Assembly (NCBI RefSeq): GCF_900112345.1
Contig: NZ_FOLB01000007.1
Span: forward strand, 172,334-236,333
Length of the DNA: 64,000 bases
Reading direction: 5' to 3'
Origin: Nocardioides terrae
Lineage (GTDB): Bacteria; Actinomycetota; Actinomycetes; Propionibacteriales; Nocardioidaceae
Below are positions 1-8,119 of the stretch, one piece after another. Numbering within the stretch: the first letter of the stretch is position 1; every line of letters begins with the position of its first letter. Made by a program: the position numbers and the translations under genes. A model generated the notes under the pieces. The model was not told the origin of the DNA, did not search any database, and worked only from the letters and a program-made list of their open reading frames with translations.

Positions 1-293
1 GCTTCGCCGAGCAGATCGAGGACGGGACGCTGCCCGCGGGCGAGCGACTGCCGACGGTCCGCCGGCTCGCCGACGACCTCGGCGTTGCGGCCAACACGGT
101 CGCCCGGGCCTACCGCGAGCTCGAGCAGGCCCACCTGATCGAGACGCGTGGCCGGGCCGGAAGCTTCGTGGCCGGCGCGGGCGTCGAGCGCGAGGCCAGA
201 GCCGCCGCGGCGGCGTACGCCGAGCGGGTCCGCGCGCTCGGCATGACCGCCGACGAGGCGGTCGGGCTCGTGCGGCGCGCGCTGGAGCACTGA
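1..293 (+). CDS. GntR-family transcriptional regulator, C-terminal part (5' end outside window)
   Basis: The reading frame is open from base 3 and ends at TGA 291-293, giving 96 visible residues. The first part is the second half of a GntR winged helix (LPTVRRLADDLGVAANTVARA followed by a wing with TRGRAGSFV). The tail is short and helical with no large effector or aminotransferase domain, which fits the small YtrA-type GntR subfamily. Those usually sit with transporter or membrane genes and repress them. The true start and first helix are not in the window. The two-component pair follows about 60 bp downstream on the same strand, so co-regulation is possible but not shown. Confidence 0.85.
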   Translation, partial: FAEQIEDGTLPAGERLPTVRRLADDLGVAANTVARAYRELEQAHLIETRGRAGSFVAGAGVEREARAAAAAYAERVRALGMTADEAVGLVRRALEH

Positions 294-354
294 GCGCACC
301 ACGACGGCCCCGACATCCCTGCGGATGCTCGGGTTCTGCTGCAGACTGCGCCGT

Positions 355-1491
355 GTGAGCCCGCCCACGACGCCCGCCGCGACCGCGGTCGAGAGCGGCC
401 TCTTCCGTGCCCTCGCCGTGCTGCGCGTCATCCTCGTGCTCAACGCGGTCGGGCTCAACGTCTATCGCGCCGACAACTTCGAGCACCCAGCCGCCGCGGT
501 GATGTGCGTCGGCGCCATGGCACTGTGGACAGGCTTCGCGACCTGGGCGTACGCCGACCCGCGCCGGCGTACCGCCGTGCTGCTGGTCACCGACCTCGCG
601 CTCGCGGTGGCGCTGGTCGCCGCCACCCCGGCCGTGAAGGGGGCGTCGTTCAACGCGACGATCCCCGGCTTCTGGGTGGCCGGGGCGCTGCTGGCCTGGG
701 CGGCCCACTTCCGCACCGGCGGCGGCCTGCTCGCCGGCCTCCTGCTGGCGGGCGTCGACCTCTCGCTGCGCGATCACATCCGGCAGCTCGACTACGGCAA
801 CGCGTTCCTCCTCGTGATCGGCGGCGCGGTGGTCGGCTTCCTGTGCGGGTCGCTGCAGCGGATGGCCACCGAGCGCGACGCCGCCGAGCGGGCCGCTGCG
901 GTGGCCGCCGAGCGGGCCCGGCTGGCCCGGGTGGTGCACGACGGCGTGCTGCAGGTGCTGGCCCTGGTCCAGCGACGTGGCCTCGAGCTGGGTGGCGACC
1001 TCGCCGAGCTCGGCCGGCTCGCCGGTGAGCAGGAGCGCTCGCTGCGCGGGCTGATCCGGGCCGAGGAGGGCGCCCCGGCCACAGCCAGCACCGTCGACCT
1101 CGTCGGTGAGCTGGCCCGGCTCGAGCGCAGCGGCTCGGTCACCGTCTCGACGCCGGCCTTCCCCGTCGAGCTGCCCGCACCGGTCGCGACGGAGCTGCTC
1201 GCCGCGACCCGCGCCTGCCTCGACAACGTCCGCGTCCACGTCGGCGAGGACGCGCCCGCCTGGGTGCTGCTGGAGGCCTTCCCGGACCGGGTGGAGCTGT
1301 CGGTGCGCGACGACGGCCCGGGCATCCCGCCGGGGCGGCTGGAGACGGCCGCTGAGACTGGACGGCTCGGGGTGCGGGAGTCGATCCGCGGACGGATCGA
1401 GGACCTGGGCGGCACCGCCACGCTGGTGACCGGGGAGCTCGGGACCGAGTGGGAGCTCGTGGTGCCGCGCGGCACCGGAGAGGACGGCTGA
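355..1491 (+). CDS. Sensor histidine kinase (MacS-like, NarL-partner type)
   Basis: 378 residues. The N-terminal half holds about five to six hydrophobic segments (residues roughly 20-165), so it is a membrane sensor with no large extracellular domain. A coiled stretch leads into the phospho-acceptor helix ARVVHDGVLQVLALVQRR, with His195 as the likely phosphorylation site. The C-terminus has the HATPase DDGPGIP and a glycine-rich GRLGVRESIRGR lid. I chose GTG 355 because CAGACT at 342-347 lies 7 nt upstream, matching the leaderless pattern of this window; ATG 325 in the same frame is the alternative. Its stop overlaps the response-regulator start by one base (TGATG), so the two are translated together. 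Confidence 0.88.
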   Translation: MSPPTTPAATAVESGLFRALAVLRVILVLNAVGLNVYRADNFEHPAAAVMCVGAMALWTGFATWAYADPRRRTAVLLVTDLALAVALVAATPAVKGASFNATIPGFWVAGALLAWAAHFRTGGGLLAGLLLAGVDLSLRDHIRQLDYGNAFLLVIGGAVVGFLCGSLQRMATERDAAERAAAVAAERARLARVVHDGVLQVLALVQRRGLELGGDLAELGRLAGEQERSLRGLIRAEEGAPATASTVDLVGELARLERSGSVTVSTPAFPVELPAPVATELLAATRACLDNVRVHVGEDAPAWVLLEAFPDRVELSVRDDGPGIPPGRLETAAETGRLGVRESIRGRIEDLGGTATLVTGELGTEWELVVPRGTGEDG

Positions 1492-2138
1492 TGGAGCCCA
1501 TCCGCGTGATGGTCGTCGACGACCACCCGATGTGGCGCGACGCGGTCGAGCGTGACCTGGTCGCCGCCGGCCTGGACGTGGTCGCGGTCGCCGCCGACGG
1601 CCGGTCGGCGATCGCCCGTTTCACCGCCACCCGGCCCGACGTCGTCGTGCTCGACCTGCAGATCCCCGAGCCCGACGGCGTCGGGGTCACCGCCGAGATC
1701 GTGCGGCAGGACCCCTCGGTGCGGGTGCTCATCCTCTCCGCGTCCGGCGAGCAGCAGGACGTCCTCGCGGCCGTGAAGGCGGGCGCCGCAGGCTACCTGG
1801 TGAAGTCCGCGTCGAGCCAAGAGCTGTTGGCCGCCGTACGCCGGGTGGCGCAGGGCGAGCCGGTCTTCACGCCCGGGCTCGCCGGCCTGGTGCTCGGCGA
1901 GTTCCAGCGGATCTCCGAGGCGCCCGCGGAGCCCGACGACCAGCGGCTGACCGAGCGCGAGACCGAGGTGCTCCGGATGGTCGCCAAGGGCCTGTCCTAC
2001 CGCCAGATCGCCGACCGCCTCGTGCTCTCCCATCGCACCGTGCAGAACCACGTCCAGAACACGCTGCGCAAGCTGCAGATGCACAACCGGGTCGAGCTCA
2101 CCCGGTACGCCATCGAGCGAGGCCTGGACGAGGAGTAG
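1491..2138 (+). CDS. NarL/FixJ-family response regulator
   Basis: 215 residues. The receiver domain (about 4-120) has the acidic pair D10/D11, the phosphorylation site D55 in VVVLDLQIPEPDG, and a lysine in the YLVKS motif. A LuxR-type helix-turn-helix follows (about 145-208; LTERETEVLRMVAKGLSYRQIADRL in overlapping pieces). It is the cognate partner of the kinase immediately upstream, with a one-base TGATG overlap. The target genes are unknown. The neighbouring alcohol dehydrogenase begins about 80 bp downstream and could be a target or simply adjacent. Confidence 0.92.
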   Translation: MEPIRVMVVDDHPMWRDAVERDLVAAGLDVVAVAADGRSAIARFTATRPDVVVLDLQIPEPDGVGVTAEIVRQDPSVRVLILSASGEQQDVLAAVKAGAAGYLVKSASSQELLAAVRRVAQGEPVFTPGLAGLVLGEFQRISEAPAEPDDQRLTERETEVLRMVAKGLSYRQIADRLVLSHRTVQNHVQNTLRKLQMHNRVELTRYAIERGLDEE

Positions 2139-2220
2139 CGCCCGGCGGGGTGAGGCCGCGCGTGCTCGCCCGGCCGCTCGGGTAAGGGACCAGCCCGTCC
2201 CCTAGCCCGAGGAGCTTCCC

Positions 2221-3408
2221 GTGAAGGCTGTCACCTGGCAAGGCGTCCACGACATGCAGGTCACCGAGGTCCCGGACCCCCTGATCGAGGAGCCGACCGA
2301 CATCATCATCAAGGTCACCTCCTCCGGTCTGTGCGGGTCGGACCTCCACCTCTACGAGACGCTGGCCCCGTTCATGGAGCCGGGCGACATCGTGGGGCAC
2401 GAGCCCATGGGGATCGTCCAGGAGGTCGGCAGTGCGGTGACCAGCCTGCGTCCCGGCGACCGGGTCGTGGTCCCGTTCAACGTCTCCTGCGGCTCGTGCT
2501 GGATGTGCGACCGGCACCTCTACAGCCAGTGCGAGACGACGCAGAACCGCGAGCACGGCACCGGAGCGAGCTTCTTCGGCTACTCCAAGCTCTACGGGCA
2601 CGTGCCCGGCGCCCAGGCCGAGTACCTCCGCGTCCCGTTCGGCGACTTCCTGCCCGTCAAGGTGCCCGAGGGCCCCTCCGACGACCGGTTCCTGTTCCTC
2701 TCCGACGTCCTCCCGACCGCCTGGCAGGGCCTCAAGTACGCCGACGTGCCCGACGGCGGCACCTTGCTGGTGCTCGGCGCCGGGCCGATCGGCGACATGG
2801 CGGCGCGGATGGCCGTCCACGCCGGTCACCGGGTGATCAGCGTCGACCGCGTCCCGGAGCGGCTGGCCCGGGTCGCGGAGTACGGCGCCGAGCCGCTGAA
2901 CCTCGACGAGGCCGAGCAGGTGGGCGGCATCGCCGACGTCGTGCGGGAGGCCACCGGCGGCCGCGGCGCCGACGCCGTGATCGACGCGGTCGGCATGGAG
3001 GCGCACGGCGCCCCCGGCGCGCAGGGGGTGCAGAAGCTGGTCGGCCTGCTGCCCGACGCGGTCGCCGAGCCGATGATGAAGAAGGCCGGGGTGGACCGTC
3101 TCGCCGCGCTCTACACCGCCTTCGAGGCGGTCCGTCGCGGCGGCACGGTCTCCATCTCCGGCGTGTACGGCGGCGCCGCCGACCCGATCCCGATGATGCA
3201 GCTGTTCGACAAGCAGATCCAGATCCGGATGGGTCAGGCCAACGTGCGGGCGTGGACTGACGAGCTGCTCGGCGTGCTCCAGGACGGCGACCCGTGGGGC
3301 GTGGAGTCGTTCGCCACGCACCACCTGCCGCTGACCGATGCGTCGGACGCCTACGCGAAGTTCCAGAAGAAGGAGGACGGCTACGTGAAGGTCGTCTTCC
3401 GGCCCTGA
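2221..3408 (+). CDS. Zinc-dependent alcohol dehydrogenase (formaldehyde-dehydrogenase-like MDR)
   Basis: 395 residues, a medium-chain dehydrogenase/reductase. Catalytic zinc ligands are visible as C38, H60 and E61 (VGHEPMG). The structural zinc lobe has C90, C93, C96 and C104. The nucleotide-binding fold has the VLGAGPIGDMAARMA glycine motif with an acidic residue after the second strand (VISVDR), so NAD(H) is likely. The insert after this domain (about 255-290, PGAQGVQKLVGLLPDAV) resembles the glutathione-independent formaldehyde dehydrogenase branch. The substrate cannot be told from sequence. The start is GTG 2221, with GAGGAGC about 5 nt upstream as ribosome site. Confidence 0.88.
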   Translation: MKAVTWQGVHDMQVTEVPDPLIEEPTDIIIKVTSSGLCGSDLHLYETLAPFMEPGDIVGHEPMGIVQEVGSAVTSLRPGDRVVVPFNVSCGSCWMCDRHLYSQCETTQNREHGTGASFFGYSKLYGHVPGAQAEYLRVPFGDFLPVKVPEGPSDDRFLFLSDVLPTAWQGLKYADVPDGGTLLVLGAGPIGDMAARMAVHAGHRVISVDRVPERLARVAEYGAEPLNLDEAEQVGGIADVVREATGGRGADAVIDAVGMEAHGAPGAQGVQKLVGLLPDAVAEPMMKKAGVDRLAALYTAFEAVRRGGTVSISGVYGGAADPIPMMQLFDKQIQIRMGQANVRAWTDELLGVLQDGDPWGVESFATHHLPLTDASDAYAKFQKKEDGYVKVVFRP

Positions 3409-3535
3409 GATCGGGTCGACGTCGGACCACAGGTGCGGCAGCCTCGGGACCCGTGGACAGCAGCGCCGACCGGGACCGCAGCCCTTTCACCGGGAAGAGC
3501 ACGACTCACGTGTCGGTGTGGTGCAAGATCGCCGC

Positions 3536-6271
3536 ATGACCGACCTGGGTGGCCTGGCGCGGCCGGTGCTCGACCTCGACGAGGCGGCGGAGATCGCCGC
3601 GCGGCACTGGGGGCTGCGCGGACCGGTGACGGAGCTGGGCAGCCAGCAGGACCGGAACTTCCTGGTCCGAGCGACCACGGGAGCGGTCGTGCTCAAGGTC
3701 GCCAACGCCGCGACCGCGCCCGCCGAGCTGGAGGCCCAGGCCGCCGCGCTCGCCGCCGCGGCCGAGGCCGGGCTGCGGGTCCCGACCGTCGTACCCACGC
3801 TCGACGGGCAGGTCGTCGAGACGGTCGACGTGGCGGGCCAGCGCTTGCTGGTCCGGGTCCTGACCTACGTCGACGGCACCCCGTTGCTCGAGCTGGACGG
3901 GTTCGGCTTCGAGCACTGCCGGCTGCTGGGCCGCACGGCGGGCGTCCTGGTCGCCGCGTTCCGCGGCGTCTCTCACCCAGGAATGCGCCGGCGGACCCAA
4001 TGGGACCTGAGGGTCGCGAGTGACGTTGTCCGGTCGCTCGGGTCCCACCTGCCCCGATCGGTACGCGCGGAGCTCCTCGCGGCCGCCGACGGCGCGGCGC
4101 TGCGCCTCCAGGCCGTGGCCGAGGACCTGCCGGTACAGGTGATCCACGGCGATCTCACCGACGACAACACCGTCCTCGACGCCGACGGGTCGATCGGCGT
4201 CATCGACTTCGGCGACGTGATGACGAGCTGGCGCGTCGCCGAGCTGGCCGTCACGGTCACCAGCGTGCTCGGCAGGACGGCCGACGACGTCGCGGCGGTG
4301 CTCGCCGTCGTCGAGGCGTTCAGCGAGCACGTGACCCTGACCGACACCGAGCTGACCGCGGTCTGGCCGCTGGTCGTCCTGCGCACGGGTGTCCTGGTCG
4401 CCAGCAGCGCCGAGCAGGTGGCGCTGGACGGCGGCAACGACTACACCGAGGCCCGCCGCGCCGAGGAGGTCCGCGCGTTCGAGCGGGCCGCCGCCCTCGA
4501 CGCCGACGAGGTGGCCTGGCTGGTCCGGGCCGTCGGCCAGCCGCTCACCCCTCCGCCACTCGCTCGCATCCTCGACGCTGAGCTCACCCCGCTGGATCTC
4601 TCGACGACCAGTCCCCTGCTCGACGACGGCGCGTGGCTCGAGCCGGACATCGAGCAGCGGCTGCTGCGGCCCGGCACCGTCACGCGGTACGCCGAGCACC
4701 GGCTGACCCGGGCGACGCCGCTCGCGCGCCGGAACACGTCGCAGGTGCTCGCGCTCGGCGTCGAGGTGGCGCTCCCCCTGGGCACGCGGCTCGCGCCGCC
4801 ACCGGCCGGCGTCTTCCTGGACGGCGTGGGCGAGGACGGCACGACCGTCGCTCCGGTCGTCACCGTCCAGGTCAGCGCCCTGCCCGGCCGGCCGCCGATG
4901 TTCGTCACGCCGCACGCCGGGGCGACCTGGCGCCGGCTCTGCCCCGACCCCTCGGCCCTGCTCGGGCTCGACGTGGCGGCGCCGGAGCCGAGCCCCGAGC
5001 AGCTGCTGGCCCGGCGCGACACCCACTTCGCGACCGTCCAGGAGCACTACTACGCCGACCCGCCGCAGATCGAGCGCGGTTGGCGCGAGCACCTCGTCGA
5101 CACCAGGGCCCAGGTCTACGTCGACGCCGTCAACAACGTCGCCACGACCGGCCACGCCCACCCGACCCTGACCGCCGCCGCGGCCCGGCAGTGGTCGCTG
5201 CTCAACACCAACTCGCGGTTCCACTACGCCGCCGCCGTGGAGCTCGCCGAGCGGCTCGCCGGTCTCGCCCCCGGCGGCCTGGACCAGGTCTTCCTCGTCA
5301 ACAGCGGCAGCGAGGCGGTCGACCTGGCGCTGCGCCTCGCCATGACCGCGACCGGGCGGCCACGCATCCTCGCCGCCCGCGAGGCCTACCACGGCTGGAC
5401 CTTGGCCTCCGACGCGATCACCACGAGTCTCGGTGACAACCCGCGCGCGCTGGAGACCCGGCCCGACTGGGTCGAGCTGATCGACGCGCCCAACGCCGTC
5501 CGCGGCACCCACCGGGGCCCGCGGGCCGCCGGCGGCTACCTCGCCGACCTCGACGCTCAGCTCGCCGGCCTCGACACGAGCCGGCTCGCCGGCGTCATCC
5601 TCGAGCCGATCTTCGGCAACGGCGGCGGCGTCCTGCTGCCCGACGGCTACCTCGCAGGCGTGTTCTCCCGGGTCCGCGCGCTCGGCGGCGTCTGCATCAG
5701 CGACGAGGTGCAGATGGGCTACGGCCGGCTCGGCCACCACTTCTGGGGCTTCGAGCAGCAGGGGGCGGTCCCCGACGTCATCACCGTCGCCAAGGCGATG
5801 GGCAACGGGCAGCCGCTCGGCGCGGTCATCACGACCCGGAGGATCGCCGAGGCGTTCGCCGCGGAGGGCAGCTTCTTCTCCTCGGCCGGCGGGTCACCGG
5901 TCAGCTCCGCGATCGGCCTGGCGGTGCTCGACGTGATGGCCGCCGAGCACCTCCAGGAGAACGCCAAGGCCGTCGGCGACTCGCTCAGGGCCGGTCTGGA
6001 GGCGCTCGGGTCGACGTACGACGTGGTCGGGGCCGTGCACGGGATGGGCCTCTACCTCGGCGTCGAGCTCGTCACCGACCGCGCGTCCTTCGCCCCCGCC
6101 ACCGAGCTCGCCGAGCGCGTCTGCGAGGCGCTGCTCGACGAGGGCTGCATCGTGCAGCCGACCGGCGACCACAAGAACGTGCTCAAGATCAAGCCACCGC
6201 TCGTGATCACCGCCGAGTCGGCGCGCTTCGTGGTCTCGGCGCTCGACCGGGTCCTCGCGCGGCTGTTGTGA
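3536..6271 (+). CDS. Fusion protein: aminoglycoside-phosphotransferase-like kinase plus class III PLP aminotransferase
   Basis: 911 residues in three parts. Residues about 1-330 form an APH/choline-kinase-like fold with catalytic HGDLTDDN (D206, N211) and IDFGD (D224). Residues about 340-470 form a linker domain I cannot name. Residues about 485-911 form a class III aminotransferase with the NSGSEAVDLALRLA motif, DEVQMGYGR and the PLP lysine K753 in AKAMGNGQPLG. The fused family is related to ethanolamine-phosphate/hydroxylysine-phosphate phospho-lyases, so a kinase step followed by PLP-dependent lyase or transamination on the same amino-alcohol is plausible (inference). ATG 3536 is preceded by CAAGAT at 6 nt, fitting a leaderless start. 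Its stop codon lies inside a terminator stem. Confidence 0.87.
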   Translation: MTDLGGLARPVLDLDEAAEIAARHWGLRGPVTELGSQQDRNFLVRATTGAVVLKVANAATAPAELEAQAAALAAAAEAGLRVPTVVPTLDGQVVETVDVAGQRLLVRVLTYVDGTPLLELDGFGFEHCRLLGRTAGVLVAAFRGVSHPGMRRRTQWDLRVASDVVRSLGSHLPRSVRAELLAAADGAALRLQAVAEDLPVQVIHGDLTDDNTVLDADGSIGVIDFGDVMTSWRVAELAVTVTSVLGRTADDVAAVLAVVEAFSEHVTLTDTELTAVWPLVVLRTGVLVASSAEQVALDGGNDYTEARRAEEVRAFERAAALDADEVAWLVRAVGQPLTPPPLARILDAELTPLDLSTTSPLLDDGAWLEPDIEQRLLRPGTVTRYAEHRLTRATPLARRNTSQVLALGVEVALPLGTRLAPPPAGVFLDGVGEDGTTVAPVVTVQVSALPGRPPMFVTPHAGATWRRLCPDPSALLGLDVAAPEPSPEQLLARRDTHFATVQEHYYADPPQIERGWREHLVDTRAQVYVDAVNNVATTGHAHPTLTAAAARQWSLLNTNSRFHYAAAVELAERLAGLAPGGLDQVFLVNSGSEAVDLALRLAMTATGRPRILAAREAYHGWTLASDAITTSLGDNPRALETRPDWVELIDAPNAVRGTHRGPRAAGGYLADLDAQLAGLDTSRLAGVILEPIFGNGGGVLLPDGYLAGVFSRVRALGGVCISDEVQMGYGRLGHHFWGFEQQGAVPDVITVAKAMGNGQPLGAVITTRRIAEAFAAEGSFFSSAGGSPVSSAIGLAVLDVMAAEHLQENAKAVGDSLRAGLEALGSTYDVVGAVHGMGLYLGVELVTDRASFAPATELAERVCEALLDEGCIVQPTGDHKNVLKIKPPLVITAESARFVVSALDRVLARLL

Positions 6272-6307
6272 GCGTCAGCGTGACCCAGGGGTCACGCTGA
6301 CACTCAC
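6268..6307. terminator. Bidirectional hairpin terminator between convergent genes
   Basis: Bases 6268-6286 pair with 6289-6307 (19 bp, one mismatch) with a two-base loop. The stem includes the TGA of the kinase-aminotransferase gene, and glyA ends at 6328 from the other side. There is no long T run, as is usual in high-GC actinobacteria. Confidence 0.75.
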
Positions 6308-6327
6308 CAAGCGGAATCAGCCGCGGT

Positions 6328-7770
6328 TCAGCTGAGGTCGAGACCCGGGTAGAGCGGGAACCGGTCCATCAGCTCCGCGGCAGCGGCCTTGGTCCGCTCC
6401 GCCACCCCGTCCTCGATGGCGTACGACGCCTTGGACGGCGCGCCAGCGGCGGTGGTGCCCGGCGAGGTCTTCCTGAGGACGTTGACGATGAGCTCCGCGA
6501 CCTGGTCGAACTCGTCACCGCCGAGACCGCGCGTGGTCAGCGCCGGCGTGCCGAGGCGGACGCCGGACGTGTACCAGGCGCCGTTCGGGTCGGACGGGAC
6601 CGAGTTGCGGTTGGTGACGACGCCGGAGTCGAGCAGCGCCGACTCGGCCTGGCGACCGGTGATGCCGAGCGGGGAGACGTCGAGCAGCACGAGGTGGTTG
6701 TCGGTTCCGCCGGTGACGAGCTTGATCCCACGCTTGAGGAAGCCCTCGGCCAGCGCCTGGGCGTTGTCGGCGATGTTCTGCGCGTAGGTCTGGAAGTCGG
6801 GCCGGCGCGCCTCGGCGAAGGCGACGGCCTTGGCGGCCATGACGTGGGAGAGCGGGCCGCCCAGGACCATCGGGCAGCCGCGGTCGACCGAGGGTGCGTA
6901 CTCCTCGGTGGCCAGGATGAAGCCGCCGCGCGGGCCGCGCAGCGACTTGTGGCTCGTGGAGGTGACGACGTGGGCGTGCGGGATCGGGTCCTCATCACCG
7001 GTGAACACCTTGCCGGCCACCAGGCCGGCGAAGTGGGCCATGTCGACCATGAGGGTGGCGCCGACCTCGTCGGCGATCTCGCGCATCTTGGCGAAGTTCA
7101 CCCGGCGCGGGTAGGCGGAGTATCCGGCCACGATGATGAGCGGCTTGAACTCGCGGGCCTTGGCCGCCAGCGCGTCGTAGTCGAGCAGACCGGTCTCCGG
7201 GTCGGTGCCGTACTGCTGCTGGTGGAACATCTTGCCCGAGATGTTGGGGCGGAAGCCGTGGGTGAGGTGGCCGCCCGCGTCCAGGCTCATCCCGAGCAGC
7301 CGCTGGTTGCCGAGCTCGCCGCGCAGCTTCTCCCAGTCGGCCTCGGAGAGCTCGTTCATGTTCTTCACGCCCGCGTTCTGCAGCCACGGGCCCTCGACGC
7401 GGTGGGCCAGGATCGCCCAGTAGGCCGTCAGGTTGGCGTCGATGCCGGAGTGCGGCTGGACGTAGGCGTACTCGGCCCCGAACAGCTCCCGCGCGTGCTC
7501 GGCGGCCAGCGCCTCGACGGTGTCGACGTTCTGGCAACCGGCGTAGAACCGGTGGCCGACGGTGCCCTCGGCGTACTTGTCGCTGAACCAGCTGCCCATC
7601 GTGAGCAGCACCGCCGGGCTCGCGTAGTTCTCGGAGGCGATGAGCTTGAGGGAGGCCCGCTGGTCGGCGAGCTCCTGCCGAGTCGCCTCGGCGATCCGGG
7701 GCTCGACGGAGGCGATGACCTCCAGAGCCTGGTTGTAAGCGCTGCTCGTCAGGGCGGTGAGGTCGGCCAT
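6328..7770 (-). CDS. glyA: Serine hydroxymethyltransferase, long form
   Basis: 480 residues. It converts serine and tetrahydrofolate to glycine and 5,10-methylene-THF in the cytoplasm, feeding the thymidylate and glycine-cleavage genes elsewhere in the window. Visible are the PLP-lysine motif [14 protein letters not shown] (K275), [10 protein letters not shown] and [10 protein letters not shown]. It is about 60 residues longer than the common 417-residue enzyme, mainly from an insert at about 122-158 between the AYWAIL helix and [13 protein letters not shown]. The ATG is preceded by TAGGCT (minus strand, 7778-7783) at 7 nt, so the mRNA is probably leaderless. It is divergent from the sulfite-reduction operon. 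Confidence 0.95.
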   Translation of the reverse strand: MADLTALTSSAYNQALEVIASVEPRIAEATRQELADQRASLKLIASENYASPAVLLTMGSWFSDKYAEGTVGHRFYAGCQNVDTVEALAAEHARELFGAEYAYVQPHSGIDANLTAYWAILAHRVEGPWLQNAGVKNMNELSEADWEKLRGELGNQRLLGMSLDAGGHLTHGFRPNISGKMFHQQQYGTDPETGLLDYDALAAKAREFKPLIIVAGYSAYPRRVNFAKMREIADEVGATLMVDMAHFAGLVAGKVFTGDEDPIPHAHVVTSTSHKSLRGPRGGFILATEEYAPSVDRGCPMVLGGPLSHVMAAKAVAFAEARRPDFQTYAQNIADNAQALAEGFLKRGIKLVTGGTDNHLVLLDVSPLGITGRQAESALLDSGVVTNRNSVPSDPNGAWYTSGVRLGTPALTTRGLGGDEFDQVAELIVNVLRKTSPGTTAAGAPSKASYAIEDGVAERTKAAAAELMDRFPLYPGLDLS

Positions 7771-8119
7771 GGGGCTGAGCCTAGTGAGGGTGCGGGGGGT
7801 CGACCAATCATCGTCACCGGTCGGACACTGTGTGACCTGCGCCTCAGCGCACGCTAGCCCCGGTCACTACTCGTCCGTATCCTGGACAGACGTCTCACTC
7901 CATGAGAACGCGAGTTGTGGGACGGCGGTCCGAGGACTGAGACTCCTTGACATGGTCACTGCTGCAACACATGCGCACCTCGTGGTTCGTCGCCACGTGG
8001 ACTTCGGGCGCACCCGCAGCATGATGTGTTGGCCTCGCTGACCGCTCCGATCCTCCTCCCTCACGACGGTTGCGGCCCGCCCTCGCGCGGCGCCCCCAGC
8101 GAAGGACCCTGACCTCCCC
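7771..8119. other. Divergent intergenic region between glyA and the sulfite-reduction operon
   Basis: 349 bp. It holds the likely glyA -10 (TAGGCT, minus strand, 7778-7783), then about 130 bp in which I see nothing definite. Next come a weak plus-strand promoter candidate (TTGTGG 7915-7920, 18-nt spacer, GAGACT 7939-7944) and the 29-codon leader ORF 7952-8041. An untranslated stretch of 78 bp follows, with a purine-rich GAAGGA about 14 nt before the sulfite reductase ATG. I found no known riboswitch fold. Confidence 0.5.
7952..8041 (+). CDS. Putative sulfur-responsive leader peptide (29 aa)
   Basis: The predicted peptide reads MVTAATHAHLVVRRHVDF then GRTRSMMCWPR. The core L-V-x-RRHVD-F-x-R-x-x-S-M-x-C matches the short actinobacterial leader peptides found upstream of sulfur-assimilation genes (typical form RRHVDLxRxSSALC), which carry one or more cysteines close to the stop. 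Here Cys26 is followed by only three codons. The ORF ends 78 bp before the sulfite reductase start. Ribosome progress through the Cys codon could sense charged tRNA-Cys and set downstream expression; this is inferred by analogy with cysteine-responsive upstream ORFs in mycobacteria. GAGACT 7 nt before the ATG suggests it is leaderless. Confidence 0.7.
   Translation: MVTAATHAHLVVRRHVDFGRTRSMMCWPR

Noticed and set aside
3506..5740. A 744-codon minus-strand frame under the kinase-aminotransferase gene
   Set aside because: Antisense shadow; the plus-strand protein has both active sites.
7947..7952. TTGACA as a -35 box for the sulfite-reduction operon
   Set aside because: It overlaps the leader-peptide ATG, and no TAnnnT lies 16-19 nt downstream.
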